A stretch of 64,000 nucleotides of DNA from Bog-473 sp963807675 (GTDB lineage Bacteria > Actinomycetota > Acidimicrobiia > Acidimicrobiales > RAAP-2): assembly GCA_963807675.1 (NCBI GenBank), contig CAWECP010000012.1, positions 186,001-250,000 on the forward strand. Reading direction: 5' to 3'. This document shows positions 51,286-60,180 of this stretch, in pieces. A program made the translations under genes and the position numbers. The notes beneath the pieces are model-generated. The model saw nothing but the letters and a program-made list of their open reading frames with translations, did not search any database and was not told where the DNA came from. The stretch's first letter is position 1, and each line of letters begins with the position of its first letter.

Positions 51286-51801
51286 TCATGGCAGATCGAC
51301 GTCGACCGACAGCCCCTTTGCCGCCAGGTCCATGCACCGATTGTCCTCGGCGTAGCGCAGTCCCTGCACGTTGAAGAGGCGCACCTCGGGTCCTTCGATT
51401 GGGAACGGTCCCCAGTGCCATGTGCCGCGATGGAGGACGAGGGACTCGAGTGGCTCAATCCGGAAGGCGCGGATCGTCGTGGCGTCCTCGTCCTGGGTGA
51501 ACTGGACCTCGGCCGGCGCCACCACAATGACGGCCGGCACGTTCAGGGGCATGAGGGACTGAGTGTGGGTGTCGTGGCGGTAGAGCATCTCGCAGCGCAG
51601 GCCGTGGCTCGTTTCGGGCACCTCGCTACGGGCGTGCCCAATGATGTTCACGTGAGCATCGCCCCACTCGAACGTCAACCGCTTGTCCCCGTCCTCCGGG
51701 TCGGTGTCCGCCACGGGCAGCCACCCGAATGCAGCCCAGGCCTCCCGGCTCAGCGCCTGAGGCGCGACGGCTCTCTGCTCGGCGGACTCCTGCACTGGCA
51801 T
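51286..51801 (-). CDS. ureidoglycolate lyase-like protein (AllA family)
   Basis: A 171-residue AllA/ureidoglycolate-hydrolase-fold protein: AWAAFGWLPVADTDPEDGDK, LRCEMLYRHDTHTQSLMPLN, VIVVAPAEVQFTQDEDATTI and LVLHRGTWHWGPFPI. Family members split ureidoglycolate to glyoxylate and urea. ATG 51801 with GAGGGTGAG upstream beats the TTG at 51816. The glyoxylate-reductase-like gene 0.5 kb to the right fits, but no other purine/allantoin genes are nearby, so a role on another substrate is possible. Confidence 0.78.
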   Translation of the reverse strand: MPVQESAEQRAVAPQALSREAWAAFGWLPVADTDPEDGDKRLTFEWGDAHVNIIGHARSEVPETSHGLRCEMLYRHDTHTQSLMPLNVPAVIVVAPAEVQFTQDEDATTIRAFRIEPLESLVLHRGTWHWGPFPIEGPEVRLFNVQGLRYAEDNRCMDLAAKGLSVDVDLP

Positions 51802-51865
51802 CTTTCTCACCCTCAATCAGTCGACACTTCCCCGGCGGTGCACCCCTGGTGCCGCAGGGCCTAAC

Positions 51866-51881
51866 CTGACACCGGAGTCAG
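51866..51881. promoter_or_regulatory. TGAC-N6-GTCA operator, site 7
   Basis: CTGAC-ACCGGA-GTCAG, 31 bp upstream of the cupin gene and 64 bp upstream of the divergent AllA-tesB-SDR operon. Confidence 0.68.
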
Positions 51882-51912
51882 TCTAGGAAACCTTGAGAGG
51901 GAGGCCCCCAGG

Positions 51913-52317
51913 ATGGACGTGCGCAGCATTGAGGACAAAGCGCCGATCGTCGAGCACAACGGAACCGTTCCGGTCTGGTGGATGATCAATTCCCGTGAAT
52001 TTAAGGACATCACGGACGGGGGGTTCCTGGAGCTGGTGAACGAGTTCGAGGTCCCTGGCGGTGGCCTGGTCGACCCGCACTCGCACCCGACCCACGAGTT
52101 CTATTACGTCATGAACGGCAAGGGGATCATGACGATCGATGGGGAGATCCGCTCCATCTCCCAGGGTGACCTGGTGTACATCCCGCCGGACAAGGTGCAC
52201 TCCCTGCGCCCGGTTAGTGACAACGCCCCCATTCACTGCTTCTGTTTCGCCATCGGCGTCAAGGGCGCCGGCCCCATCAACTACACGACGCAAGCTAGGT
52301 GGCCCGTGTTCTGGTGA
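51913..52317 (+). CDS. cupin-domain protein
   Basis: A 134-residue single-cupin protein: PHSHPTHEFYYVMNGKGIMT is cupin motif 1 with the metal His pair and Glu, GDLVYIPPDKVHSLRPV is motif 2 with the third His. The metal-binding site is complete, so enzymatic function is possible. The ribosome site GAGAGGGAGG precedes the ATG. Its end overlaps the next GTG start by 19 bp. Confidence 0.88.
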   Translation: MDVRSIEDKAPIVEHNGTVPVWWMINSREFKDITDGGFLELVNEFEVPGGGLVDPHSHPTHEFYYVMNGKGIMTIDGEIRSISQGDLVYIPPDKVHSLRPVSDNAPIHCFCFAIGVKGAGPINYTTQARWPVFW

Positions 52318-53258
52318 CCCGCCGCTTGACGGAGGGTGGAACCGACCCGTTGCTGAAGGCGGGTCATGAGATCATTGAGCCGAGTGACCCCCCGACGCCC
52401 GCCGAGCTGACAGCTTTCGCGGCGGAGTGCGACGGCATCGTGGCCCACCTCACCGATCGCATCGACTCGACCGTGCTCGAAGCGGGTCAGTTGGGGCGGC
52501 TGCAGGTCGTCGCCAACGCCGCCGTGGGCTATGACAACATTGATGTGGCTACCGCACACACCCTGGGTATCATCGTGTGCAACACGCCGGGAGTGCTCGA
52601 CGACACGACGGCGGACCTGGCCTTCTCGTTGATCCTCGCTGCCACCCGTCAGACGACGGATGCCGAACGCGACCTGCGCGAAGGCCGATGGCACGGATGG
52701 GGGTTCGACACCCACCTTGCTCGGGACGTACACGGTGCGACTCTCGGCCTGGTCGGATACGGCCGAATTGCCCGAGCGGTGGCCCAACGCGCGGGCGGCT
52801 TCGACATGGAGGTCATCCACACGACCAGGCATGACACGGGCCTAGGAGGTTTCGTGCCGACGTTGTACGAGCTGCTCCAGCGCGCCGATATCGTGAGCTT
52901 GCACGTCCCACTGAACGAGTCGACGCGTCACCTCATCGGCGCGGCAGAACTCGCGCTCATGAAACCATCGGGCGTCCTCATCAACACCGCCCGTGGTCCG
53001 GTCGTCGACGAGAACGCGTTGGCGGATGCTCTAGAGGCCGGGACGATCTACGCAGCCGGTCTCGACGTGTACGACGGGGAGCCTGCGATCAATCCGCGGC
53101 TACTCGACGCACCACGTACGACGCTTCTTCCTCACATAGGGAGTGCAACTATCGCAACCCGCACGCGCATGGCGCGGCTTGCCTGCCAGGGCGTCAGCGA
53201 CGTTCTGGCCGGAATGAGGCCGCCCAATATTGTTTTGCCGGCGCAGACTCCACACTGA
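52299..53258 (+). CDS. D-2-hydroxyacid dehydrogenase (glyoxylate/hydroxypyruvate reductase-like)
   Basis: A 319-residue D-isomer-specific 2-hydroxyacid dehydrogenase: VVANAAVGYDNIDVATAHTL, TLGLVGYGRIARAVAQRAGG (NAD motif), LINTARGPVVDENALADALE with catalytic Arg and YDGEPAINPRLLDAPRTTLL with Glu, then LPHIGSA with His. Reduces glyoxylate or a similar 2-oxoacid. Coupled with the cupin gene; the AllA-like protein across the promoter would make glyoxylate, which suggests a short pathway. Confidence 0.9.
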   Translation: MARVLVTRRLTEGGTDPLLKAGHEIIEPSDPPTPAELTAFAAECDGIVAHLTDRIDSTVLEAGQLGRLQVVANAAVGYDNIDVATAHTLGIIVCNTPGVLDDTTADLAFSLILAATRQTTDAERDLREGRWHGWGFDTHLARDVHGATLGLVGYGRIARAVAQRAGGFDMEVIHTTRHDTGLGGFVPTLYELLQRADIVSLHVPLNESTRHLIGAAELALMKPSGVLINTARGPVVDENALADALEAGTIYAAGLDVYDGEPAINPRLLDAPRTTLLPHIGSATIATRTRMARLACQGVSDVLAGMRPPNIVLPAQTPH

Positions 53259-53359
53259 CGGCGACCTTTCTTCTAAAGACACTCGGCCCCGGAGACAGCC
53301 TCGGAGCGAAAAGGTACGATCAGCACAGTCGTATAGAGAACAGCACCCGGGCGGAAGAG

Positions 53360-56300
53360 GTGGTCTCCCTGCTGGCGGTTCGAGGACTCACCGTTTCTGC
53401 ACTTGCGACGGTGCTGACGCTCACTCTGATCGGCGTGCTCTTGGCACCGGGGACGGTGACAAACGCATCGGCTGCGAATCCCGGATGGGAAACGACGGCG
53501 AGCTTCACTCCGCTCGCCAATGTTCACGCCGTTTCATGCGCACCCAGCAGCTCCGACTAGCACCAGCACGTGCGTCGCCGTGGGTAACAACGAGGCAGGC
53601 GTTCCGTCCGTCATTGTGACGAACAATGGTGGAACTACTTGGTTTGATGCGACACCTCCCAGCAGTGTCCTAGACCTGGACACGGTGTCATGCCCGATCA
53701 GCACTGATCTGTTATGCCGGCGGGACTTCCGGGATCATGGAGTCCAGTGACGGTGGATCAACGTGGTCTATCCAGGATTCTGGCTTTCCCACGCGCTCTC
53801 GATTTCTTGCGTGTCAGCGAGACCAATGCACCGCAGTCGGCGACTCAGTGAAATTGCACAGACAATCGACGGAGCGACTTGGAACGCGCAGACGCGCACC
53901 AGCTGAGACTGAGTCTCTTGACAGCGTCTCTTGTCCCAATGCGATCACTTGCGTTGCGGTCGGATCCGTCGGAACGACAGACCGGCCATCGTCGCGTACA
54001 CAAGACGACGCACGATTGGACAACCACTCGATCAGCCCTCTGTCGATCTACTTTCGTCAGTATCTTGTTCGAGCTCGTCACAACTGTGTTGCTGTCGGAC
54101 TGGCTCAGGGCGGCAACGCCACATCCCTTAGCACACGAATAGACTTCCAGACTTGGACGCCGACCAGCTCTATTCCAAGCGGATCAAGACCTTGGAGCTG
54201 TGGTTTGCCAGAGTCAGACGACTTGTATCGCTGTAGGGACGAAATCTCTGACTCGAGGCCTTACGTAGTTAGTACGTCGAACAACGGATCGACCTGGTCT
54301 CTTCAGTCACCCCCATCACAGCCGTCGAACTCACGGGAATTTCGTGCTCAGCACTAATGACTGCATTGCCGTTGGCAACAGCGGAAACTCTGGAACGGGC
54401 ACCACGATAATTTCGACGACAACCGGAGGTCTCTCTTGGTCGACTCAAAATCAGCCGGCCGGGGTCAGTGCTTTGAACTCGGTGTCTTGCCCCAGTAATG
54501 CAGATTGCTATGCCGTCGGTATTGACTCAGTGCTCGCTTCCACGAACAGCGGATACGCATGGAGTCCTCAAGACATTCCTGCATCAGTAAGTGGATTGAA
54601 CTCCATTGCCTGTCCCTCGGTGTCGGACTGCACTGCCGTGGGATTTTCATTCTTTGGAAGTCCTGCTGTCATCGGAACCACTGACGGAGGTGCAACCTGG
54701 ACATCCGAATCAGTTCCGGCAGGTGTCGGGAGCCTCACTGGGGTGTCATGTGTCAGCACGTCGACCTGTCAGGCGGTAAGCGACTTCGGTGAGAGCTCAC
54801 CAAGCATCATCATGACAACAGATGGCGGTGGTGAGTGGACGACGGAAACGTTCCCTGCAACTGTCACAAACTTCACCGGAATTTCCTGCGTCGACGAAGA
54901 CGTATGTGTTGCTACTGGTCTGTCGACATCCGGAACGAGTGCCGCCATCCTCCGCACAACGAATGGCGGTACCACATGGACGCCGCAAACCGTTCCCTCT
55001 GGAGTGACCAACCTCAATGCCATCTCGTGCACGAGTGAGTCCACTTGCATGGCGGTCGGATCTGCGGTCCTGGTCACCACCAATGGAGGTGCTCAATGGA
55101 ACGACCTTGGAAATCCAATCGGTACTACTCCCCTATCGGGCGTGAGCTGCATCAACTCGACGACCTGCACTGCGGTCGGCGGGACGAGCATCGTCGACAC
55201 CTCGAACGGTGGTGCCAACTGGACCGCTCAGCCAGTGCCGGCTGTGGGGTCGCTGCTAGGAGCATCGTGCGCTGATCCAGCCAACTGTGAGGCCGTCGGC
55301 ACCGGCACGAACTCCGGGGGGACCATTCTCACCTTCTCCGAGCCCCCAACGGTGTCGACCTCTGCCCTGACGGTAGGAACCATCGGCGTGCCGTATTCGA
55401 GCTCGCTGCAGGCAGCCGGCGGGCTGGCTCCCTACTCCTGGGCCGTGGCCTCCGGCTCGCTCCCACCTGGACTGCAGCTCGCTCCGGACGGGACGATCAG
55501 GGGAATACCGACTATCTCTGGCATCTATTCGGTTACTTTCGCAGTGACTGACTCGAATGGCCTGACGAACCAAGCCACGCTCGACGTCACCATAAAGCCA
55601 ATCGCTGCTCCGGGCTATTGGCTTGTCGCCAGTGACGGTGGGATTTTCAACTACGGCGGAGCCCAGTTCTACGGCTCCACCGGGAGCCTGCAGCTGAATG
55701 CGCCGATCGTCGGGATGGCGGCGACGCCGGACGCAGTCGGCTATTGGCTCCTCGCGTCGGATGGAGGCATCTTCGCCTTCGGAGACGCCATCTTCTACGG
55801 CTCGACCGGCGGCATGCATCTCAACGCGCCGATCGTGGCCATGACACCCACAGCCGATGGTGGCGGCTACTGGCTCGTCGCCTCCGATGGCGGTGTGTTC
55901 GCGTACGGGGACGCCGGCTTCTACGGCTCCGCGGGCAGTCTTGTGCTCAACAGACCCATCGTCGGCATTGCTTCGACGATCGACGGTGGCGGGTACTGGC
56001 TCGTGGCCTCCGACGGGGGCATCTTCGCCTACGGGGATGCCGTCTTCCAGGGATCCGCCGGCGGGCTTCCGCTCCAGAAGCCGATCGTCGGCATGACGGC
56101 GACCCCAGATGGCGGCGGGTACTGGCTCGTCGCCTCCGACGGGGGCATCTTCAGCTTCGGTGACGCCAGCTACTACGGCTCGACGGTGGGCACGCCACTC
56201 AAGGCCCCGATTGAGGGGATGGACCGCACCGCGGACGGCCGGGGGTACTGGATGGTGGCGCACGACGGAGGCGTCTTCAATTTCGGTGACGCCGGCTTCT

Positions 56301-56380
56301 ACGGATCGGCCGGCGGGCTCGTGCTGAATCGGCCTGTTGTCGGGATGGCCGCGATTCAGTCGCTCTCTGGATCAGGCTGA
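53360..56380 (+). pseudogene. secreted repeat protein, frame-broken in its N-terminal third
   Basis: A signal peptide (LATVLTLTLIGVLLAPGTVT, then ASAANPG) is followed by about 40-46-residue repeats of form SC-x5-C-x-AVG ... GG-x-TW, a BNR/propeller-like pattern. From 53530 to 54350 the repeats jump between frames many times, with shifts of both signs. From 54344 to 56380 (678 codons) the frame is intact: about eight such repeats, a putative Ig-like domain (TIGVPYSSSLQAAGGLAPYS), then six 42-residue repeats GYWLVASDGGIF-x-YGDA-x-FYGS. GC is lower than the neighbours. Surface-exposed; function unknown. Pseudogene or local sequence error is undecided. Confidence 0.75.
55611..56377 (+). repeat. 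six 42-residue GYWLVASDGGIF repeats (coding)
   Basis: Six in-frame repeats of about 126 bp with consensus GYWLVASDGG(I/V)F(A/N)(Y/F)GDA then FYGS-(T/A)-G, and PIVGM-x-x-T-x-DGG. DNA identity between the central copies is high (GGCGGGTACTGGCTCGT recurs). Such repeats may form a beta-propeller and can recombine. Confidence 0.9.
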
Positions 56381-56668
56381 AGCCTCAACCTCTGACCCGC
56401 CCGAGCTCAGCGGGCCGTTCGGCGTCAGCTCCCGGTGCCGATCCACCTGCCAATCGCACCACTCATCGAGACCTTTGCCCGTGCGGGCGCTGGCCATGAT
56501 GACCTGGGCCGTGGGGTGCGCCGACGTCAGGTTGGTCAGGAACGCCTCCAGGTCGAACTCCAGGCGGGGCAGCAGGTCGATCTTGTTCACCACGACGACA
56601 TCCGCGGCCCGGAACATGACGGGGTACTTGAGCGGCTCCTCCTCGCCTTCGGTCACCGCGTAGACCAT
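56372..56668 (-). pseudogene. hypB C-terminal remnant (hydrogenase nickel-incorporation GTPase)
   Basis: The 98 codons match only the last third of HypB: AVTEGEEEPLKYPVMFRAAD, VVVVNKIDLLPRLEFDLEAF (NKxD guanine-specificity motif), IMASARTGKGLDEWCDW. The P-loop, Cys/His metal site and switch I of a normal about 220-300-residue HypB are absent. An in-frame TAG lies five codons before the first Met. A 5' truncation is evident. Its 3' end overlaps the convergent secreted-protein gene by 9 bp. Confidence 0.85.
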
Positions 56669-56818
56669 CGCCCTGGCCCGCTACCCCACCCGGAATCCGG
56701 GGTCTCGCCACGGGAAGGCTGAGTGTCGTGGCGCTACCGCGTGCTCGGGCGCCAAACCTACTCGAAGATCGGCGCGGCGTGCTGGTCCCCGCCCCGGACG
56801 ACAGGCGGCGCGTTGCGG

Positions 56819-57955
56819 TCAGGGCGCGAGGCTGCTCTCACCAGGCCTCAGTCGAGCGCTCCACTTCTCCTCGACTCGCCCGTATTTCCAGATGCAGAGG
56901 GCAACGGCCCAGGTGAGGACGAACATGCCCACGATCACGAAGCCAGCGGTGTTGATGTTGAAGTTCTCCATGAAGTTCCAGAATGCTCCGTGGATGTGCA
57001 GCTCCATGGGCAGGAGGCCAAAGACCTCGATGGTTCCGATGAAGAAGCAGATCGCCACGGACAGACCGGTGATGGCCAGGTTGTAATAGACCTTGCGGAC
57101 GGGGTTGAAGAAGGCCCAGCCGTAGGCGCCGCTCATGAAGCAGCCGTCAAGCGTATCCATGAGGGACATGCCGGCGGTGAACAGGATGGGCAGGCACATG
57201 ATGGAGTACCAGGGCAGCACCTGGGTGGCCAGCAAGGCGGTGGTGGCGAGCAGCGCGACTTCGGTGGCCGTGTCGAAGCCCATGCCGAAGACCACCCCGA
57301 CCGGGTACATGTGCCATTCCCTCGTTATCGACCTCATCCACTTGCCGAAGAACCGGTACATCAGACCCCGGTTCTGCAGCTGGCGCTCCAGCTCGGCCTC
57401 GTCGTAGGTGCCCTTGCGCATCGCTTGGAACACCTTGACGATCCCGGTCAGGATCACGATGTTGAGGAGGGCGATCAGATAGAGGAAGGTGGCTGAGACG
57501 ATGGTGCCGAAGGCCCCTCCGAACTGTTCGAGGCCAGAGCTGCTGTTCGACAGCGCCCCGTAGACCGCCTTCTCGGCGATCACGATCCCGGCCCCGATGG
57601 CGATGACGATCGTCGAGTGGCCCAACGAGAAGTAGTAGCCGACGCTGAGAGGGCGCTTCGACCCCGCTTTGCCCCGGCGGTCGTTCATGAGCTTGCGAGT
57701 CGTGTTGTCGATGGCCGAGATGTGATCGGCGTCGAAGGCGTGTCGCAGACCGAGGGTGTAGGCGGTCAGGCTGACCCCGATACCCAGGCCCCTGTAGTGC
57801 TGCGGGACGACGAAGAAAAAGAAGATGCCGAAGCCGATGATGTGCAGCGCAGCGATGACGGAGACCATGCCGCCGACACGCCACCAGTCCGTCGGGCTCA
57901 AGAGGTTCCGGACCTGCTGGTAACGCCCCGTCGGGGCGGAAACCGCCGTCACCAT
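56819..57955 (-). CDS. nickel/cobalt permease, NiCoT (HoxN/NixA) family
   Basis: A 378-residue eight-helix NiCoT permease. The signature RHAFDADHISAIDNTTRK carries the metal-binding HxxxxDH residues; LGHSTIVIAIGAGIVIA and GMGFDTATEVALLATTALLA are the other family motifs. It imports Ni2+ (or Co2+). ATG 57955 after GGTGGAGAGACG is favoured over the TTG at 58018, which would put the Nur-like box in the coding region. Divergent from the Fur gene and next to hydrogenase maturation genes, so nickel is the likely metal. Confidence 0.93.
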   Translation of the reverse strand: MVTAVSAPTGRYQQVRNLLSPTDWWRVGGMVSVIAALHIIGFGIFFFFVVPQHYRGLGIGVSLTAYTLGLRHAFDADHISAIDNTTRKLMNDRRGKAGSKRPLSVGYYFSLGHSTIVIAIGAGIVIAEKAVYGALSNSSSGLEQFGGAFGTIVSATFLYLIALLNIVILTGIVKVFQAMRKGTYDEAELERQLQNRGLMYRFFGKWMRSITREWHMYPVGVVFGMGFDTATEVALLATTALLATQVLPWYSIMCLPILFTAGMSLMDTLDGCFMSGAYGWAFFNPVRKVYYNLAITGLSVAICFFIGTIEVFGLLPMELHIHGAFWNFMENFNINTAGFVIVGMFVLTWAVALCIWKYGRVEEKWSARLRPGESSLAP

Positions 57956-58001
57956 GACGTCTCTCCACCCGAAACACTCATCTGCCGCATTGTGATCCTT
58001 C

Positions 58002-58018
58002 TTGCGATTGAGTTGCAA
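58002..58018. promoter_or_regulatory. Nur-box-like element TTGCGA-N5-TTGCAA
   Basis: TTGCGA-TTGAG-TTGCAA between the NiCoT and Fur genes. From memory the published Streptomyces Nur (nickel-responsive Fur) box is about tTGCaa-N5-ttGCAA; this differs in one or two positions. It lies 46 bp upstream of the permease start and 42 bp upstream of the Fur start. Confidence 0.65.
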
Positions 58019-58060
58019 GTGCTTCTTCTTCTACAGCCCAATACGGAGCATCCCTAGACT

Positions 58061-58528
58061 GTGGATGTGAGTAAGCCGCTCGCGCCGCACGGCACCGAGG
58101 ATGTCCGTGTCGCCAACGCCGACGACGTGCTCGCCCTGGTGCGGGCCCAGGGCGGCCGGGCCACGCCCTCCAGGCGGATTTTGCTGGAGGTTCTCTTCGA
58201 GGCGGGCCACCACCACCTGAGCGCCGAGGAGCTGGCCGAGGCGGTCCAGGTCCGCGCCCCTGACGTGCACATTTCGACCATCTACCGCAACCTGGAGGAC
58301 CTGGAACGCCTCGGGGTCGTGGTCCACACGCACCTCGGTCACGGCGCGGCCACCTACCAGCTGGCGTCGATGGCCCACGCCCACTTCATCTGCGAGGAGT
58401 GCGGGGCCATGATTGAGGCACCGGACGACCTGTTCCGGGGGCTGGCCCGGACGGCTAAAGCCAAGTTCGGCTTCACCATCGACCCGCACCACTTCGCCAT
58501 GCTGGGGCGCTGCGCCAACTGCATCTAG
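58061..58528 (+). CDS. Fur-family metalloregulator, probably Nur-like
   Basis: A 155-residue Fur protein: RATPSRRILLEVLFEAGHHH, SAEELAEAVQVRAPDVHIST with IYRNLEDLERLGVVVHTHLG (winged helix), HAHFICEECGAMIEAPDD (metal site and first CxxC), GRCANCI (second CxxC at the C-terminus). Because it faces a nickel permease across a Nur-like box and precedes hydrogenase maturation genes, nickel sensing is more likely than iron or zinc. GTG starts at 58061 or 58067. Confidence 0.88.
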   Translation: MDVSKPLAPHGTEDVRVANADDVLALVRAQGGRATPSRRILLEVLFEAGHHHLSAEELAEAVQVRAPDVHISTIYRNLEDLERLGVVVHTHLGHGAATYQLASMAHAHFICEECGAMIEAPDDLFRGLARTAKAKFGFTIDPHHFAMLGRCANCI

Positions 58529-58576
58529 AGCCGTGGCGGGCTCCGGCTCAGCACACACGCCGCAGGTGGGTGCACA

Positions 58577-59392
58577 ATGACGACCGTGCCCCTCCGCCGG
58601 TCCACCAAGACCAAGCCCCCGCCACCCCCGGCGGACGGCTCCGCCAAGGATCTCGCCGCGGCCGCCCTGTCGCTCGCTCGTCGCTTTGCCAACGGCGCCA
58701 CCATGTGGTGCGTGGCGCCGGACTGGCCGTCGCACGCGCGCCACGTCGCCGTCGAGTTCGTCCACCCGGTCATCGTCGGCACACGCGCCCTGCCCGCCGT
58801 GAGCCTCGACGCGGCGACGGCGGTCGAAGCCGTGCGCGCCCTGGCCCGTCCCGGCGACGTCCTGCTGGTCGTGAGCACGGCTGACCACCCGGTGGCGCAC
58901 GACCTGCTGGCCCACGCCGACGCCTGGGGGCTCACCAGCGTGTGGTTGGGTGCCGGGCCTCGCCCGCAGCCCGGAGCGGCCACGCCCACGGTGGGGCACG
59001 TGGTCTGGATCGACGACCAGGAGCCGGCCGTCGCCGCCCGCTCTGGCCAGCTGGTGCTCCTCTATCACCTGCTGTGGGAGCTGACCCACGTGGTGTTCGA
59101 GCACCCCGGCCTGCTCGCTCTCGAGACCGAGAGCGGGGGCGAGGGAAAGGCCGAGGGAGAGGACGAGGGAAAGGACGAGGAAGCGGTGTGCATCACCTGC
59201 TCGGACGGTAGGCGCGTGGCCGAGGTGCGCGCCGTCCTGGCGGACGGGCGGGTCGAGGTGCTGGCCGCCGGGCAGACGGAACAGATCGACGGCCGCCTGA
59301 TCGAGGGTGTGCGATCGGGCGATCTCGTGCTGGTGCACGCGGGCGTGGCGGTGACCAACCTGAGTTCGGGTGAGTCGGGGTCGGTGCCGTGA
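58577..59392 (+). CDS. SIS-domain protein with C-terminal HypC chaperone domain
   Basis: A 271-residue protein. Residues about 20-190 are SIS-like (LSLARRFANGATMWCVAPDW, GDVLLVVSTADHPVAHDLLA). After an acidic GEGKAEGEDEGKDEE spacer comes a HypC/HupF domain (CITCSDGRRVAEVRAVLADG, IDGRLIEGVRSGDLVLVHAG). HypC shuttles the Fe(CN)2CO group to the hydrogenase large subunit and needs a Cys right after its initiator Met. The following SIS gene overlaps by GTGA. Confidence 0.85.
   Translation: MTTVPLRRSTKTKPPPPPADGSAKDLAAAALSLARRFANGATMWCVAPDWPSHARHVAVEFVHPVIVGTRALPAVSLDAATAVEAVRALARPGDVLLVVSTADHPVAHDLLAHADAWGLTSVWLGAGPRPQPGAATPTVGHVVWIDDQEPAVAARSGQLVLLYHLLWELTHVVFEHPGLLALETESGGEGKAEGEDEGKDEEAVCITCSDGRRVAEVRAVLADGRVEVLAAGQTEQIDGRLIEGVRSGDLVLVHAGVAVTNLSSGESGSVP
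59186..59392 (+). CDS. hypC: possible independent HypC from internal start (MC N-terminus)
   Basis: Within the SIS-HypC gene, an in-frame GTG at 59186 is followed at once by TGC, giving a 68-residue HypC that begins Met-Cys-Ile-Thr-Cys. GGACGAGGA lies just upstream as a ribosome site (GAGGA, 5-6 bases before). A free HypC with Cys2 is what the chemistry requires. That this internal start is used is inference; it is the same frame as the longer protein. Confidence 0.5.
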   Translation: MCITCSDGRRVAEVRAVLADGRVEVLAAGQTEQIDGRLIEGVRSGDLVLVHAGVAVTNLSSGESGSVP

Positions 59393-60180
59393 GCCCCGCT
59401 CCCGCTCCCGGTCTGGGTAGCGGTGGGCGCGACCGCGAGCCGGAGCCGACCGGCTTCCTCTATCCCTTCATTGAGGCCGAGGAGACCCACGCCGGCGCCC
59501 TGCTGCGCGAGCTCGTCGAGTCGGCCTCCACCAAGGCGCACGACAGCGACCAACTGCGGGCCGAGACCCTCGACAGCTGCGGCCACATAATTGCGTCGGC
59601 CGGCAAGGCCATGGCCGAGCGCTTCGTCCTGGGTGGTCGCCTCTACACCTTCGGCAACGGCGGCAGCGCCACCGACGCCCAGGGCGCGGCCGAGTTGTTC
59701 CGCCAGCCACCGCACGGCCGGCCCCTGCCCGCGCTCTCGCTGGTCGACGACCAGGCCGTGCTCACGGCGCTGTCCGACGACGTCGGCTTCGAGCTCGTCT
59801 TCTCGCGGCAGATCATCGCCTACGCCACCGCACACGACATGGTGGTCGGCTTCTCGACCAGCGGCGACTCGCTCAACCTGCTGCGCGCCTTCGAGGAAGC
59901 CTCGCGGCGGGGACTGCTCACGGTGGGCCTGTGCGGGTACGAACGCTCGGCCATGGCCACCAGCCATGCCGTGCACCACTGCCTCGTGGTGCGCTCCGAG
60001 AGCGTGCACCGGATTCAGGAGACGCAGGACGCCTTGATGCTCGCCCTGTGGGAGTCGGTCCAGCAGCACCTTCCCGTCGTGGCGGTGGCCGAGGTCGCCG
60101 CCCCCGAGAGCACCCGTCCCGTCATGGCGGCGCCCGAGCCCGCCGCTCCCGAGAGCAAAGAGGAACGGCACACGGCGTGA
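59389..60180 (+). CDS. SIS-domain protein, GmhA-like
   Basis: A 263-residue protein with a GmhA/phosphoheptose-isomerase-type SIS domain: GGRLYTFGNGGSATDAQGAA (FGNGGSA phosphate loop), VGFSTSGDSLNLLRAFEEAS (STSG loop), and HRIQETQDALMLALWESVQ. In hydrogenase maturation loci of actinobacteria such SIS proteins sit beside hyp genes, as here; their role is not established. The GTG overlaps the previous stop, and the 3' end overlaps a truncated hyp gene. Confidence 0.85.
   Translation: MSPAPAPGLGSGGRDREPEPTGFLYPFIEAEETHAGALLRELVESASTKAHDSDQLRAETLDSCGHIIASAGKAMAERFVLGGRLYTFGNGGSATDAQGAAELFRQPPHGRPLPALSLVDDQAVLTALSDDVGFELVFSRQIIAYATAHDMVVGFSTSGDSLNLLRAFEEASRRGLLTVGLCGYERSAMATSHAVHHCLVVRSESVHRIQETQDALMLALWESVQQHLPVVAVAEVAAPESTRPVMAAPEPAAPESKEERHTA

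Noticed and set aside
53259..54350. A group of small separate genes in the frame-broken area
   Set aside because: Short frames there each carry pieces of one repeat series, so one broken gene explains them better than several small genes.
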